Assembly: GCA_018340375.1 (NCBI GenBank) | Contig: JAFFJZ010000009.1 | Location: forward strand, 15,082,501-15,146,500 | Length of the DNA: 64,000 bases | Reading direction: 5' to 3' | DNA from: Gonatopus flavifemur | Taxonomy: Eukaryota > Arthropoda > Insecta > Hymenoptera > Dryinidae | Part shown: positions 12,074 to 23,357 of the stretch, one piece after another | How the letters are laid out: every line of letters starts with the position of its first letter | How positions within the stretch are numbered: the stretch's first letter is position 1 | Notes under the pieces: generated by a model | The model's input: only the letters and a program-made list of their open reading frames with translations | Databases searched by the model: none | Told to the model about the DNA's origin: nothing | Made by a program: the position numbers and the translations under genes

Positions 12074-12529
12074 CAGGGTGGGGCATTTAAAGTGTCGCGG
12101 GCGTTTTTTCCAAAAATAAAATGAGATACGAGAAACTTTTTCGGACAAAAATTGTAGGGTATCGAGGGGGACATCCGATGGTGGCCTTGGCTTTGACCTC
12201 AAATCTCATCTTCAAGGGCATTCTGAGGTCAACTCTTGTTTTGTAAATAGCATCTCATATTTTTTACTGCAGATTTGGATTCTAGGTCAAAAACCAAGAA
12301 ACTTTTGTCTGAACCATTTTCCTGGGATCCGCAAAGATGGCGCTCTAATCGATATTGTTCCATACTGAATCTGACATTAGAATAACTCGAAAACGAAGGG
12401 TCTTGGAGGAGAATGTTTCGGACAAAAGTTGTCTGATTCCAAGGGGGACCCCTTGAACTGAAACGGAGGTGATGGGGTATAACAGACAAAACACAACACA
12501 TTCCAATCGTCTACATCACTTGGATAATT

Positions 12530-13594
12530 TTAATGCAGTAGATGCTCAAAATGATGGCCTTCGACTTCAATACACATTTCAAAACGTTTCACAAAAGATT
12601 GCTGAACTCGTGCTAAAATATCTTCATTGATGCTCGCGCATGCATTGCTGATTCGTTGACGCATATTCTCAGGTGTAGTCGGTGCTTGTTGATAAACTGT
12701 ATCTTCTATGTATCCCCATTAAAAAAAATCTGGAGAAGTAAGATCCGGAGAACGGGCAGGCCAATGAACTGGTCGACGACGTCCTATCCATCGTCCAGGA
12801 TAATCTCTGTCCAATATTTCTCGAGCTGTGACTGCATAATGGGATGGACAACCATCGTGTTGATACCACATATTCAATCGTTCCTGAATAGGTATGTCTT
12901 CAAGTAATGTTGGAAGTACTTGATCTGAGAAATGTCTGTACTTCTCTCCATTTAGCGTATCTGCAATGAAGTACGGTCCAATGACTCGAGATCGAAGAAT
13001 ACCACACCAAACATTCACAGCCCATTGTCTTTGATGCTCTACTTGACGTAACCATCTTGGATTTTCTGTCGCCCAGTAATGCATATTATGTCGATTTACT
13101 TGACCATGATTGGTGAACGTCGACTCATCAGAAAATAATATGTTGATGAAGTTGTTATTGTGCATTTGCGCTAGACCCCATCGACAAAACTATACACGAT
13201 TTTCGAAATCATCACCGTGAAGGTCTTGATGCAAACAAATGTGATACGGATGGAATTTGTGACGTTTCAGTATTCGAAGAACACTTCTTCGAGAAATTCC
13301 CGAATGGAGTTCAATTTCACGAGAGCTCACGTGTGGATTATTGGCTACTGCAGCTAGTACATTAACTTCCGCATTTTCTCCGCTAACAGGTCTCATTCGA
13401 TGTCGTTTTTTCCTTGTAACACTTCCCGTTTCTGAGAATAATTTTGTAATGCGTTGAAAATACCTAATGGATGGCGTTGTTCTTTCAGGAAATCGTTCTG
13501 CATACAAGTCATATGCTTGTCTGGGGTTCTTATGCACTTCACCGTAAATGTAGATCATATCGATCTTTTCAGAAACCGTGTATCGGATATCCAT
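12530..13594 (-). pseudogene. DD41D transposase copy 1, two stop codons
   Basis: The frame is collinear with the intact 354-residue transposase at 23869-24933. An N-terminal helix-turn-helix (SSREIELHSGISRRSVLRIL) is followed by FSDEST, QHDGCPSH and SPDLTSPDF. The 41 residues between the last two catalytic aspartates place it in the DD41D group of Tc1/mariner. It carries two nonsense codons relative to copy 2: one after ENRV near 13189, and one after SPDFF near 12720. It would normally bind the CAGGGTGGGG inverted repeats and cut at TA sites. Not functional here. Confidence 0.9.
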
Positions 13595-14084
13595 GATTTT
13601 CAATTTGTCATAAACCAAGTAATAATTGAATGTAACTGACAAACTGACTTTCAAAATCGTGAATTTTCACTGAACCCCTTCGTTTGTTTACATCGCGTGA
13701 GCTCTGAATGGTGGTAATGTAGACGATTGGAATGTGTTGTGTATTGACAACTTTTGTACGAAACATTCTTTTGCAAGACCCTTCGTTTTCGAGTTATTCG
13801 AATGTCAGATTCAAAATGGAACAATATCGATTAGAGCGCCATTTTTGCGGATTTCAGGGAAATGGTTCAGACAAAAAATTCTTGGTTTTTGACCTAGAAT
13901 CCGAATCTGCAGTAAAAAATATGAGATGCTATTTAAAAAACAAGAGTTGATCTCAGAATGCCCTTGAAGATGAGATTTGAGGTCAAAGCCAAGGCCACCA
14001 TCGCACAGTGGGGCGAAATGCCAAAAAGCTGGACAAAATTATAAGGGGCTATCAAATTCGCTTGCGACTCCGTACTCGGGAAGT

Positions 14085-14995
14085 TTATGGGGTCACTGAT
14101 TACGAATCCGTTGTCAGAATTTCAAAATTCAGAATGGCGGATCCAATATGGCGGACGAAAATTGAAAGAAACCATCCGATTTTCTTCAAACTTGGTGATT
14201 AGGGGTTTTTGAGGTCGCTGATTACGAATCTGCTGTTTGAGTTCCAAAATTCGAAATGGCGAATCCAATATGGCGGACGAAAATTTCAAAAATCATCGGA
14301 TTCTCCTCAAATTGGGTACCCAACGGTTTTTGGGGTCGCTGATTACGGATCCGTTGTTCCCATTTCGAAATTCAGAATGGCGGATCCAATATGGTGGACG
14401 AAAATTGGAAGAAATCATCGGGTTCTCTCCAAATTTGATGATCAGGGGTTTTCGGGGTCGCTGATTACGAATCCGCTGTCTGAGTTCCCAAATTCAGAAT
14501 GGCGAATCCAATATGGCGGACGAAAATTGGAAACATTATCGGATTCTTTTCAAATTGGGTACCCAGGAATTTTTGGGGTCGCTGATTACAAATCCGTTGT
14601 CTGCATTCCGAAATTCAAAATGGCGGATCCAATATGGTGGAATAAAATCGGGAAGATCATCGGATTTTCTTCAAACTCGGCATCCAGGAGTTTTTCGGGT
14701 CACCAATTACGAATCCGTTGTCAAAATTTTGAAATTCAGAATGACGGATCCAATATGGTGGACAAAAATTAAGAAAATCATCGCCTTTCCTTCAAACTCG
14801 GTACTCAGGGGTTTCTGTGGTCGCGGATTACGTATTCACGGTCTGAAATTCAAAATTCAAATTAACGGACCCAATATAGCGGACGAAAATTGTCAAAATC
14901 ATCGGATTCCCTTCAAACTCGGTACCCAGGGGTTTTCGGGATCGCTGATCACGAATCCGTTGTCAGAATTCCGAAATTCAGGATGACGGATGCCA
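14085..14995 (+). repeat. Subterminal satellite array of Transib copy 1, left, eight units
   Basis: Eight units of about 121 bp, anchored by GGTCGCTGATTACGAATCCG at roughly 14090, 14212, 14334, 14457, 14577, 14699, 14819 and 14939. Each unit also contains GGCGGATCCAATATGGCGGA and a TCATCGGATT segment. The array lies 80 bp inside the terminal repeat. Long open frames across it are a by-product of the repeat. Confidence 0.9.
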
Positions 14996-15237
14996 AAAAT
15001 CAGAACTTCATTCATAACTCAATATTAAACAAGAACTAAACGGCCCATTTTGTTGTTCCTATTATGATCATTATTATTATTATTTCCAACATTGAATCAT
15101 TATTAATATAATTATCGAATGATATTAACACATCAAATGTGTTAAATCGGAAGATATATACATTCACAATATATACAATAATATAAAAAACTGAAATCGT
15201 AATGGTTTTTACTTTTGCCACACTTTTTTTACTCAGA

Positions 15238-17949
15238 TCAGTCTTCTTCTTCTTCACTCTCAGAGGAAGATAATGGGAAAGTTACGTTGTCTTTATCAAG
15301 TATATCCGGAGTTTTGATCAGGCTTAACACGTCTCTAGGGAGAAACTTCAGTTTTTTCTTGGGCAACTGTCTTTTACTCGATAACATTGGATCAGAACTC
15401 AAAAGGAACCATTGAAAAATGGCTTCATTCGTTTTTTCTCTACTGCATTTCCTGGAGTGATGCTCTCGGTACCTTTGGAAATGAATGTCGTTAAGATATT
15501 TGAATATAATTATGTATTCATCGACACCGTTAAAACTTTTGATCTCAACATGACAAGCAAAATCAAGGAAAACCAAAAAGCAGCTGCACTTTGGGGTCAT
15601 CAGTATAAAGTTTTGAATGAATCCTCTAATTCATAAGTTTACTTGATTCTCAAAATTGTTTTCTAGTGTATGAATTTATGTTTCCAGAGGATGAACAATG
15701 TGGCTTATTAATAAAAAAAAGTATATGAATATTCATAATTCCCCGAATTCCTTACCAGAACAAAACAATCTTCGCGAACATATATTCTCGTGGTTACCAT
15801 AAATATATAGTTTGCCTAGTAGTCAAAAACGTATTGTGCAATGTATCAAACTGATTGCAGTACTTGAGAAGTCAAATTTTCCCCTTCAAAGTGTCGAGTC
15901 CACTGTGACAAATATAGACTATTATTAAGTGATATACATCATTTTCACCTTTCAAAATCTTTGTTACGAGCCTCTTGTGCTTCCTCAGTCAATTGGCCTA
16001 TAGGTAGAAGAGCAGATGCAATGATTTCAGGTCCGTGGATCAAAAACTTGTGCATCGTAGGTGACATTGGGTACCACGGATATTTTGTCGCGTAGTAGCG
16101 TGCCGTGTCTAAAGCGTAACTCCGAAACTTTTCAACGTCTATTTCATGGCCACTTGGAACGGTAGCTAATACTACATGAAGTCGTTGTATTAGGTTGACA
16201 TCCACCCCTGTGATTTCGGCAGACACTTCGGGTTGTGCGAAGAATCGCCTAGCGGTATTCCCATCATTTGAGTTCCCAAACCCTGGCTTAGGAACATCGA
16301 CAATGAGGCAACATTTTTCTTTAAAACTTTTCTGTACAACCTTTTTTCGTTCTTCCACCAAAGCTTTATCTTGTTTTCGTGCTTGCCACTTCTGAATAGG
16401 TAGCTTATGAGACGAATGCAGGAGGCCCTCAAAAAATCGTATCCATCCGTGTAGACAAGACAAACCAAACTGCAGGTTTTCGGTTTTGACCGGCCTGGAT
16501 ACTATATCATCAATTTCGTTGAATTCCTTAGATGTGGCACCACATATATAGCACTTCTGGGTATAGACTGTCTCAGTTATGGCATTGCATACCTCCCCGT
16601 CCACCATAGAAAGAATCATCTCATGTTTCACTGAAACATGTTTTTCATCATTTCTGAAAGAAGTAGCCCTCAGATTTTCTATTCCATCATCAACCCGTAG
16701 CTTCTCTGCAACCGAAACTTCAGTTGATTCTTTCACAAACTCTATTTTGATTGGCCTACAAAATCTGGTTGATGATGGCCTTGGATTCTGCCAAATTATT
16801 TCTGAATTGCAGTGTAGGCGGAGAGGCACAAGTGAAGTAATGAACACAGCGGAATCACTAGCTTCCGAACTTTGATATGCTTGTTTGTATGAGGAGTGGC
16901 CAGAGCTCCCATCAAACCCCCTTTTGGAAATAAGTACCAGGTTTTGTAACTCTTCATCAGATAGAGTTGACAAAACCGAATTCTGTAGCTTTAAAATACG
17001 TGTAGCTGTGTGATCAAGAAGTGCTTGTAGTTGCACAACAGCGCAGGTTTCTGTTATTTGAATAAATTCCTTGTCAGGGAAACACATGCGTTTGGCCAGT
17101 TGAATTTTTTTATAAGGTGGAAATTTCTGCGGATCAGCTTCACGCAATAAGCAGTACTGATGTTTTGAGAGCTCGGCATCTACTAGGAGAGCTAGAGCAT
17201 CTTCATCATTCAACATCTTTGGCTCATTTCGCTTGAAAGTTTGATAACCTTTCATATACATTTTGGCAAGCTCAGGATCAGAAGGTGTAACATCCTTTAC
17301 AATTTGTGCGGCTTCGATCTGTCCAGACACTTTCAAACACATTTGTGTGGCGTAAGACAGCTCTGAGATAGGAGTATTTACTCTGATATTCTCCGTTTCC
17401 CTACGTTTCGTTCTTTCTGGACATTCGTCGAATTCAACAAGAGGTCTTCCCACTTGCGTGTGAACAGTCACAGAATGGAGATTCCTGAAAGTACAAAACA
17501 CTACCTCTTGTTTTAACCATTCTTCATTATTTTTAAGAAATCGTTCTTCGGTCCTTTGAGAAGATTCTCATCTCTTTTTAAATACACATTCAAAAGTAGA
17601 TAAAAGGTTAGAGATCTCTGTAGTTTTGTTATCCGGACAACACGTTATCTCGATGATTTTTCCTTGAAGGAAAGTGAACTTTTCATCCAACGTAGGTAGT
17701 GGACTGCTCCTTAAAATATTGTACATCTCTCTCCGAGTCATAGATATTGAATCATCTCTGAAATCTACAAACGTTGTAGAATTCGATAAAATTCGCTACA
17801 GAAACCCCATGTGTTTCTAAAAATTTTCCTAATTTTCTTGGGTTGGATTCAACCCTCTTAAGCTAATTTTTTTTGCAGCCAACTGTTCAAATTGAACTAC
17901 CAAGAGAATATAGGTTGTTGAAACACTCACCTATGGCAGCGGAATCCAT
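15238..17949 (-). pseudogene. Transib transposase (RAG1-like) copy 1, one nonsense codon
   Basis: Collinear with the intact transposase at 56977-59687, with the same three-exon layout: a 19-nt first exon (17949-17931), a long second exon from 17764 to about 15949, and a third exon ending at 15238. The catalytic regions GFDGSSGHSS, MVDGEVCNA and LTEEAQEARNK are all present, as are the CYICG and MHKFLIHG zinc-site motifs. A Trp codon in copy 2 is TGA here, near 17570, so translation would stop about 80 codons in; the largest remaining open frame starts at 17501. Otherwise nearly identical to copy 2, which implies a recent shared origin. Confidence 0.9.
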
Positions 17950-18639
17950 CTCATTTGGAATTGTATGTTAACATCGAATGATTTTAAAAGACGAAAAATA
18001 TTCACCAAGCTCCAAACTTGCACGCGGAAAAGAGTTTACGGTAACGTTTACTAGCAAGAGTGAGAATTCGGTGACAGCTATTGCACAATTGTGATAAGCA
18101 CCATTTGAAATCAGACCGATTACAACCAACTATTTACGTTGCCATGGAAACGATAGGTTAACATAAGAACGATCACCAAATCGCGAGTCATGATTCAGTT
18201 CACGAAAAGAAAAGAGATATCAATACTTGAATAACATTTATAAACATTTAGGAAAATGACGGTTACTTTAGGGAAAAAGAGCATCGCTGAAGAATGTTAG
18301 CAGTGAAGTTACCAAAAATTCGTAGTAATAATACTAAATGTTGGTAGTTTCATTGTCATTTCTCATAGTGAATTCATCAACTCATAGTAAATTCACTACG
18401 AATATTCTCCAGCAATACTGTTCTTCTCTCAATGGTGCATCATCTTCCTAAATATCAATGATTTCTGGCTTTTGTGTACCCTAAGCCCGCGATGAGAAGA
18501 AAAACGAATGGTAATCAATCTCATACAGTTTTCCTCGTGCAGCAAGTGTACACTGGAAATAAAACACATACTAACGTTGAGATAAAATTCAAAGCGAATC
18601 TACTGAATTCTGAGTTTTGTGTCCACCATATTAGATACG

Positions 18640-19080
18640 CTATCTTTGATCCTTGGAATTTGACAACTGATTCGTAATCAATGACCCCACAAAACCCTGG
18701 ATACCGAGTTTGAAGGAAATCTGATGATTTTTTCAATTTCCTTCTGCCAAACTGGATCCGCCATTCTGAATTCCGGAATTCAGACACCGGATTCGGGATC
18801 AGCGACCTTAAAAACCTCAGGGTACCGAGTTTGAAGGCAATCCGATGATTTTTTCAATTTTCATCCGCCATATTGAATCCGCCATTTTGAATTTTGGAAT
18901 TCAAACAACGGATTCGTAATCAGCGACCTCAGAAACCCCTGGGTAACGAATTTGAAGAAAATCCGATGATTTCTTTCAATTTTCGTCCGCCATATTGGAT
19001 CCGCCATTTTGAATTCCGAAATGAAGACAACGGATTCATAATCAGCGACCCCACAAACTTCTGCATATCAAGTTTCAGAC
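18640..19080 (-). repeat. Subterminal satellite array of Transib copy 1, right, four units
   Basis: Four units of the same satellite as at 14085-14995 but in inverted orientation (AATCAGCGACC anchors near 18673, 18798, 18918 and 19036). With the left array this makes long subterminal inverted repeats. About 590 bp of non-repeated sequence lies between this array and the terminus. Confidence 0.85.
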
Positions 19081-20324
19081 GGATCTAAGGACTCCTCATC
19101 ACTCCGTCTAATTTTTTGTGATTTCCTGCACAAAAACATGGCGGAATTGCTTAGGGGCAGACATGGGCAGCCGTTTTTCATTCTGATATTTAGGTAAGAG
19201 TCCTATCTACCACCTCCAATAAGTTAAACGACGTAATTTTGCGTAATTCTCTACTATTCCTTCAGAAACCAAACACATTTTCTCATTTACAGATATAGAA
19301 ATTACATCCAATCATTGCTCTGTCAATATTTCCCACTCATCAAATTGATATTTTCTCAATTCTTAGTGTATTCTACATAGTTTCAGTAATAGACTCCAAT
19401 TTGAAAAAGTTGAATCGGTTCATTTTTCGAGACACAGCGTCTTTTTGAACATGCTCGTTATTTTACTGTCTTTCAATCACGCGGATTATACTTCAAGGAA
19501 GGTATTTTGCAACTGGTACACAAGGGCAGGGGGAGGGAATCAGATCTTCTTATATCAGAATTCCAATACTTGGGACATCACCTTACTTATCCCAAGGGTC
19601 AAATATCCCCAACTACAAACTTCATTTTTGGGGTTTTGGCCAGCTTTTTGGCATTTGGCCCCACTGTGCATCGGATGTCCCTCTCGGTACCCTACAACTT
19701 TTGTCCGAAAAATTTTTTCGTATCTCACTTTATTTTTGGAAAAAACGCCCGCGACACTTTAAATGCCCCACCCTGTATATACAAATTAGAGAGAGAGCAT
19801 AAGTTAGGCATTATGCTCAAGAGAAAGGGTAAGTGGGTTGTCCTAATTAAAGGAAATGGAGAATTTCCTTCTCAAGGACATGCCTACCTTCAGGTAATGC
19901 ACGAATCCATGTTTAGACCACCCTCAAATAAAATCTTCAACCAATCTATAATTTTTACACACCCATAGATTTTTCTGCATGCACCCACCCTTCCACCACC
20001 TTCTAATTTTTCTCCTTCCAAAGTAAAAACCGAGTTTAGCTCTGGAAGAGATTCATTTCCAAAATCACTTCTTCTTCGACGTTCCTTGAGAAAAGATCAA
20101 AAACTTCAATATCTCTGCAAGATACTCCAAACTGACAGGCACTACATCTGTCAGTGGACCCTTGCAAAGCAACAACCGTAGAAAACAATTCTGAAACAAA
20201 CAGCCACCCCTTTTCAGGAAAAATTTATAAAGAAATTTGGTTGCGTAGCCTTGCGACACCTAAAATTTGAACATATTCAAAAATTTAAAAGCGAGTCATT
20301 GTGTGTTTTTTTCTCTCTGTCTCT

Positions 20325-20360
20325 TAGATTACTTTTTTTGACATTCCAGTGAGTTTTCAA
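20325..20360 (+). promoter_or_regulatory. Possible LTR transcription start (initiator)
   Basis: TTTGACATTCCAGTGAG is conserved between LTR copies A and B (B near 52600). TCCAGT resembles the arthropod initiator used by insect gypsy-type LTRs. A TATAAAG-like stretch lies about 120 bp upstream, too far to be a normal TATA box. Inference only. Confidence 0.3.
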
Positions 20361-20486
20361 TTCGACAATTTTCAAAATTTAGTACAAATTATAGATCTCT
20401 TTTGCGTAGTGCAAAAATTCAACTCGTATAGTTCTTTTACTTAAAGTGACTAACGAGAGTTTTGATATTTTCTTTTCTTCCTTTCA

Positions 20487-20864
20487 ATGGATTTTGAGGT
20501 CGCTAGACAAATTTTACATTTAGAGAACATTGTCCAAGCCGCCAAGGAAAGGTTGAAATTGAAGACTCAGCATATAAATGCAGATACACTTCCTCCTCCA
20601 GGAAAAAAGAGAAATACCTTTTTTAAAAACTTAAAAAAGGACCAAAATACCCTTCAAGAATCCTCTGAAGAATTAAAACATTCAAAGTTGTTTTCCGAAT
20701 CCTTAAAAATCAGAAATAACCTAATTGACAGTCCTCGATCCGCTACAGAGGAAGAAATCCCTTGCGTCACCTTGTATAAGGATGCCAAATGTTCAAATTG
20801 TGAAAGTAGATTCAAACCCCATCAAATTCAAATGGATTCATCTGAAACATCCTACCTATCCTGA
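20487..20864 (+). CDS. Unidentified 125-residue ORF inside the LTR
   Basis: The ATG at 20487 opens a 125-codon frame just after the conserved 268-bp block and its putative transcription start, upstream of the primer binding site. It would be the first ORF of any transcript started in this LTR. The product is hydrophilic and rich in Lys, Glu and Ser, with a helical N-terminus (LENIVQAAKERLKLK) and one CSNC pair followed by FKPHQ near the C-terminus. I recognise no family. The CSNC-x3-F pattern loosely resembles the CSHC pair of the zinc-ribbon frame at 48278-48951, which could hint at a spliced or duplicated accessory protein. In copy B the equivalent sequence is lost at 52734. It may be a chance frame. 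Confidence 0.4.
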   Translation: MDFEVARQILHLENIVQAAKERLKLKTQHINADTLPPPGKKRNTFFKNLKKDQNTLQESSEELKHSKLFSESLKIRNNLIDSPRSATEEEIPCVTLYKDAKCSNCESRFKPHQIQMDSSETSYLS

Positions 20865-21645
20865 TTTCCTTTTCTTATCTGAATATGATGATGAAGAGCG
20901 ATGATTAATGAATTTCTATTCGTGTTGAAAGAATTCATCGTGGAACTGAATGTTCATTTTCCTTTCCAAAATCCCCTATCCGATGACAGAAAATGACAGA
21001 AATTAATCGATAGTGATTAAAAGCATTGAACTGTCATTTTATTTTTATCAATATCAAATAACATTTCTTAACCTTTCTTTTCTTTCCTTTTTCTACCTTA
21101 TTGAATCAATGGCAATTTTCACACCAAATTCCTACTGAGAAACCCTCAGAGGATATGCCTGTGAAGTTTTCTTCCTTTTAACGTCAAACTAACTCTTTGT
21201 TTTAGAAATAGAATTCACAACCAAATTGCCACCCAACTTCTCTTTCTCATTACAAATTAATTGGAATTCACAGTTTTTACTTCTCAATAACCCAATATGT
21301 AAAGAATAAATTCATTTAAGAAGGTAAAATAACCTTAATAACTATTAGGCATTATACTTGAATAAAGTTAGAAGAAAATCAAGTCCTAAGGTCCCCATTC
21401 TGAATGTAACCCATGAAGTTTTCGAATATATGTTTTGTACATTTCAGCACAAAAACGAAGTGATTTTCATTTGACGATATCCTTTCCCCAGTCCTTGTCT
21501 AGATTAATATTTCTAGCTGAAGTGGGGTTATACTAGGGAGTATCAGACTCGATGATCTGATATCTTTCCTAAAATACTCACCGAATGTTACAGAGAAAGA
21601 ATGTTTCAATACTTTTGACGTAACAGATGGTAGTATTTAGAATTT

Positions 21646-21662
21646 TGGCGCAGTCGGTAGGA
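21646..21662 (+). other. Primer binding site, tRNA-Ser type
   Basis: TGGCGCAGTCGGTAGGA is the complement of the 3' end of an insect serine tRNA, CCA included. Several insect gypsy-group elements (the 17.6/297 type) use this primer. It lies directly after an LTR-like end (TTTAGAATT) and in the same orientation as the gag-pol-env genes downstream. It would prime minus-strand DNA synthesis. Confidence 0.7.
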
Positions 21663-23145
21663 CCTACAAGGATATCTCTTTCTATCTCTCTAAGAACTCT
21701 ATTTCTTCCAATGTCTTTTGATAAAATATCACATTCTATAAACACTTATTGAAAGAATAAAGGTTAAAATAACCACATTCACTGTTCCGAACAATAAAAT
21801 TGATCAAACTTCTTCAGCAAACACACACTAGTTCAACTTTCACATAACTATAATTTTCTTCTCGTAACTTAGCTTTTCACTCCATCATCTTACACTATAA
21901 ATCCACAATATATGAAACATTTACAATTTCAAGAAGGGTTGCGATAACTAAATCACCATTAACTGAATACAATCTATGAATTCACCGTTCTCACTATCTT
22001 CTCATAACGACTCTGATAGTCGCAAACACAAAAAACATCTTATAAAAGATGTATCACTCCAAATCTTTTGAGATTTGATTCAAACACACACTAACTAATC
22101 CACAAAATCAAAGGAGAAGATAAATAACACATATAATCACGGAATCAAAGAAATCTTGGAAATAACTTTGGCGACTCTGACAAATCGTGACCACAAAAGA
22201 CACTTCATAGAAGACTTGCCACTTCAAATCTTCTAAGATCTGTCTCAAAGATCTCAATCACTTTACACAATTAAATAAAAAGACTAACAACACTTTATGT
22301 TAGCGACATCACAAATTTCTTCAAAATAAGTGTAGCGACTTTGACAGTCGTGGGCACAAATTCCTTCAAAACATCTGTAGCGACTTTGGCAGTCGTGGAC
22401 ACAAACTCTGCCACCCGATGTTTCGGGCTGATATTCCAGAATAGAAACTTCTGCGTCTCTGAAGTCCAAGATATGAGAAGCGCAGCACAATGAATAAGAG
22501 TTTTCTTTCCTCGGGAATATGTAGTCCCCGACTTTGAATACTGTGGATGATAAACATATACGATATTAGTTTCAATGGATATTTTGATAATGATATTTAA
22601 TTTCATATCAATTGTGGGTGTACGCAATTCATTCTGACTTCACTGACTACTATTCTATACTTGTTTCATCGCTCAATTGTACATTACGAGTACAATTCCT
22701 TGCATTTGTTGATTCCTAATCTCTGTTTTATAATAATTATGAATTCATTAGTATCGATAAAATGCATACACCTTGTTATCGATCAGAGTTTGTATTCTAA
22801 GGTTTATACCTCAAGTAAAAAATCTGAAACGCAGTTACTCACCGTATATACCATTTTTTGGACTTACGTATCAGCATATTTTCTCTGCTTTGTTTTCTTT
22901 GTGAAAGAAGCATCCTCCTTCCATTAGATGAAGTTCATCGTGATACCTATTCCAGTCTCGTACACTGAAAAAGGAGAAGTAAAATTTTTTTAACAAAGAA
23001 ATAGTTCTTTTTATCAATTTTCAATTTAACATACTCATCTGACGGTAACTGCAAACGACGGGAATATCCTCCTGAATCGATCCTCATAATTGTTGCACTT
23101 TTTTCTTCAACTATTCATTATACACTTATCTTTCACCGGTACTTT
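21663..23145 (+). other. Retroviral-type leader, first part, with serial stem-loops
   Basis: Untranslated, AT-rich, no protein-like frame. From 22008 to 22400 it contains related units that each begin with GCGACTNTG and include short perfect stems: CGACTCTGATAGTCG (22008-22022), ACATCTTATAAAAGATGT (22035-22052), AAATCTTTTGAGATTT (22061-22076), AAATCTTCTAAGATCT (near 22226), CGACTTTGACAGTCG (22336-22350) and CGACTTTGGCAGTCG (22381-22395). Such arrays could fold into an RNA packaging or translation signal. It is then cut by a LINE at about 23146. Confidence 0.5.
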
Positions 23146-23357
23146 ATATTTTTTTTTTTTTTTTTTTTCTTAAAGGTATGTTTCTAAGAGAAACACTAAA
23201 GCTCATCTCAACTATTGAGTTTGCTTCTAGGTAAAGAGGTTAGGAAGCCATTTCAATACCACCTCGCCCCCCCATTCATATCTCACACACATGCCGCCAA
23301 ATTCAAATCAGTCATACTACGTATTGAACCCACATAACTCTATAAAATCAGTAAATA

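Larger units (their letters stand above)
14004..19668 (-). mobile_element. Transib transposon copy 1
   Basis: The ends are CACAGTGGGGC and, inverted, CACAGTGGGGC. They are flanked by the 5-bp duplication CATCG (13999-14003 and 19669-19673), and removing the element recreates the sequence seen in DD41D copy 2. Five-base target duplications and CACWGTG ends are diagnostic of Transib, the family from which RAG1 derives. Length is 5665 bp, long for the family because of subterminal satellite arrays. The transposase runs on the minus strand and has one nonsense codon. Near-identical copy at 55257-60920, in opposite orientation. Confidence 0.92.
12074..19776 (-). mobile_element. Tc1/mariner DD41D element copy 1, split by a Transib
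   Basis: The ends are CAGGGTGGGGCATTTAAAG and its inverse, flanked by TA on both sides (12072-12073 and 19777-19778), the usual TA target duplication. Removing the Transib at 14004-19668 leaves about 2.04 kb, the same as copy 2 at 23358-25389. It is inserted inside LTR copy A. The transposase is on the minus strand and is broken. Confidence 0.88.
19779..21645 (+). mobile_element. LTR copy A, second part (inferred), up to the primer binding site
   Basis: Continuation of LTR copy A after the DD41D element. A 268-bp block (20200-20467) recurs in LTR copy B at 52466-52733, which ties this stretch to the LTR. It ends in GAATT just before a tRNA-Ser-type primer binding site. If the whole stretch is LTR, the full LTR is about 3.2 kb, unusually long. 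Only the first 1.1 kb and the 268-bp block are confirmed by a second copy, so the part from 20468 to 21645 is inference. Confidence 0.55.

Noticed and set aside
14209..14986. Long overlapping open frames of 157-187 codons
   Set aside because: They run across the 121-bp satellite units of the Transib and repeat the same peptide each unit; artefacts of the array. The same holds for 59938-60943.
14085..14995. Possible CRISPR-like array
   Set aside because: The whole 121-bp unit is repeated with no unique spacers, it lies inside a eukaryotic transposon, and it is mirrored at the other end.
20200..20467. LINE 5' untranslated region shared with 52466-52733
   Set aside because: At first it looked like an R1 LINE 5' end because LINE ORF1 follows in the second copy. 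Both copies instead lie downstream of LTR sequence on the same strand, so LTR is the simpler reading.
21646..21662. Fragment of a tRNA-Ser gene
   Set aside because: Only the 17-nt complement of the tRNA 3' end including CCA is present, with no cloverleaf; CCA is not genome-encoded in eukaryotic tRNA genes, so a primer binding site fits better.
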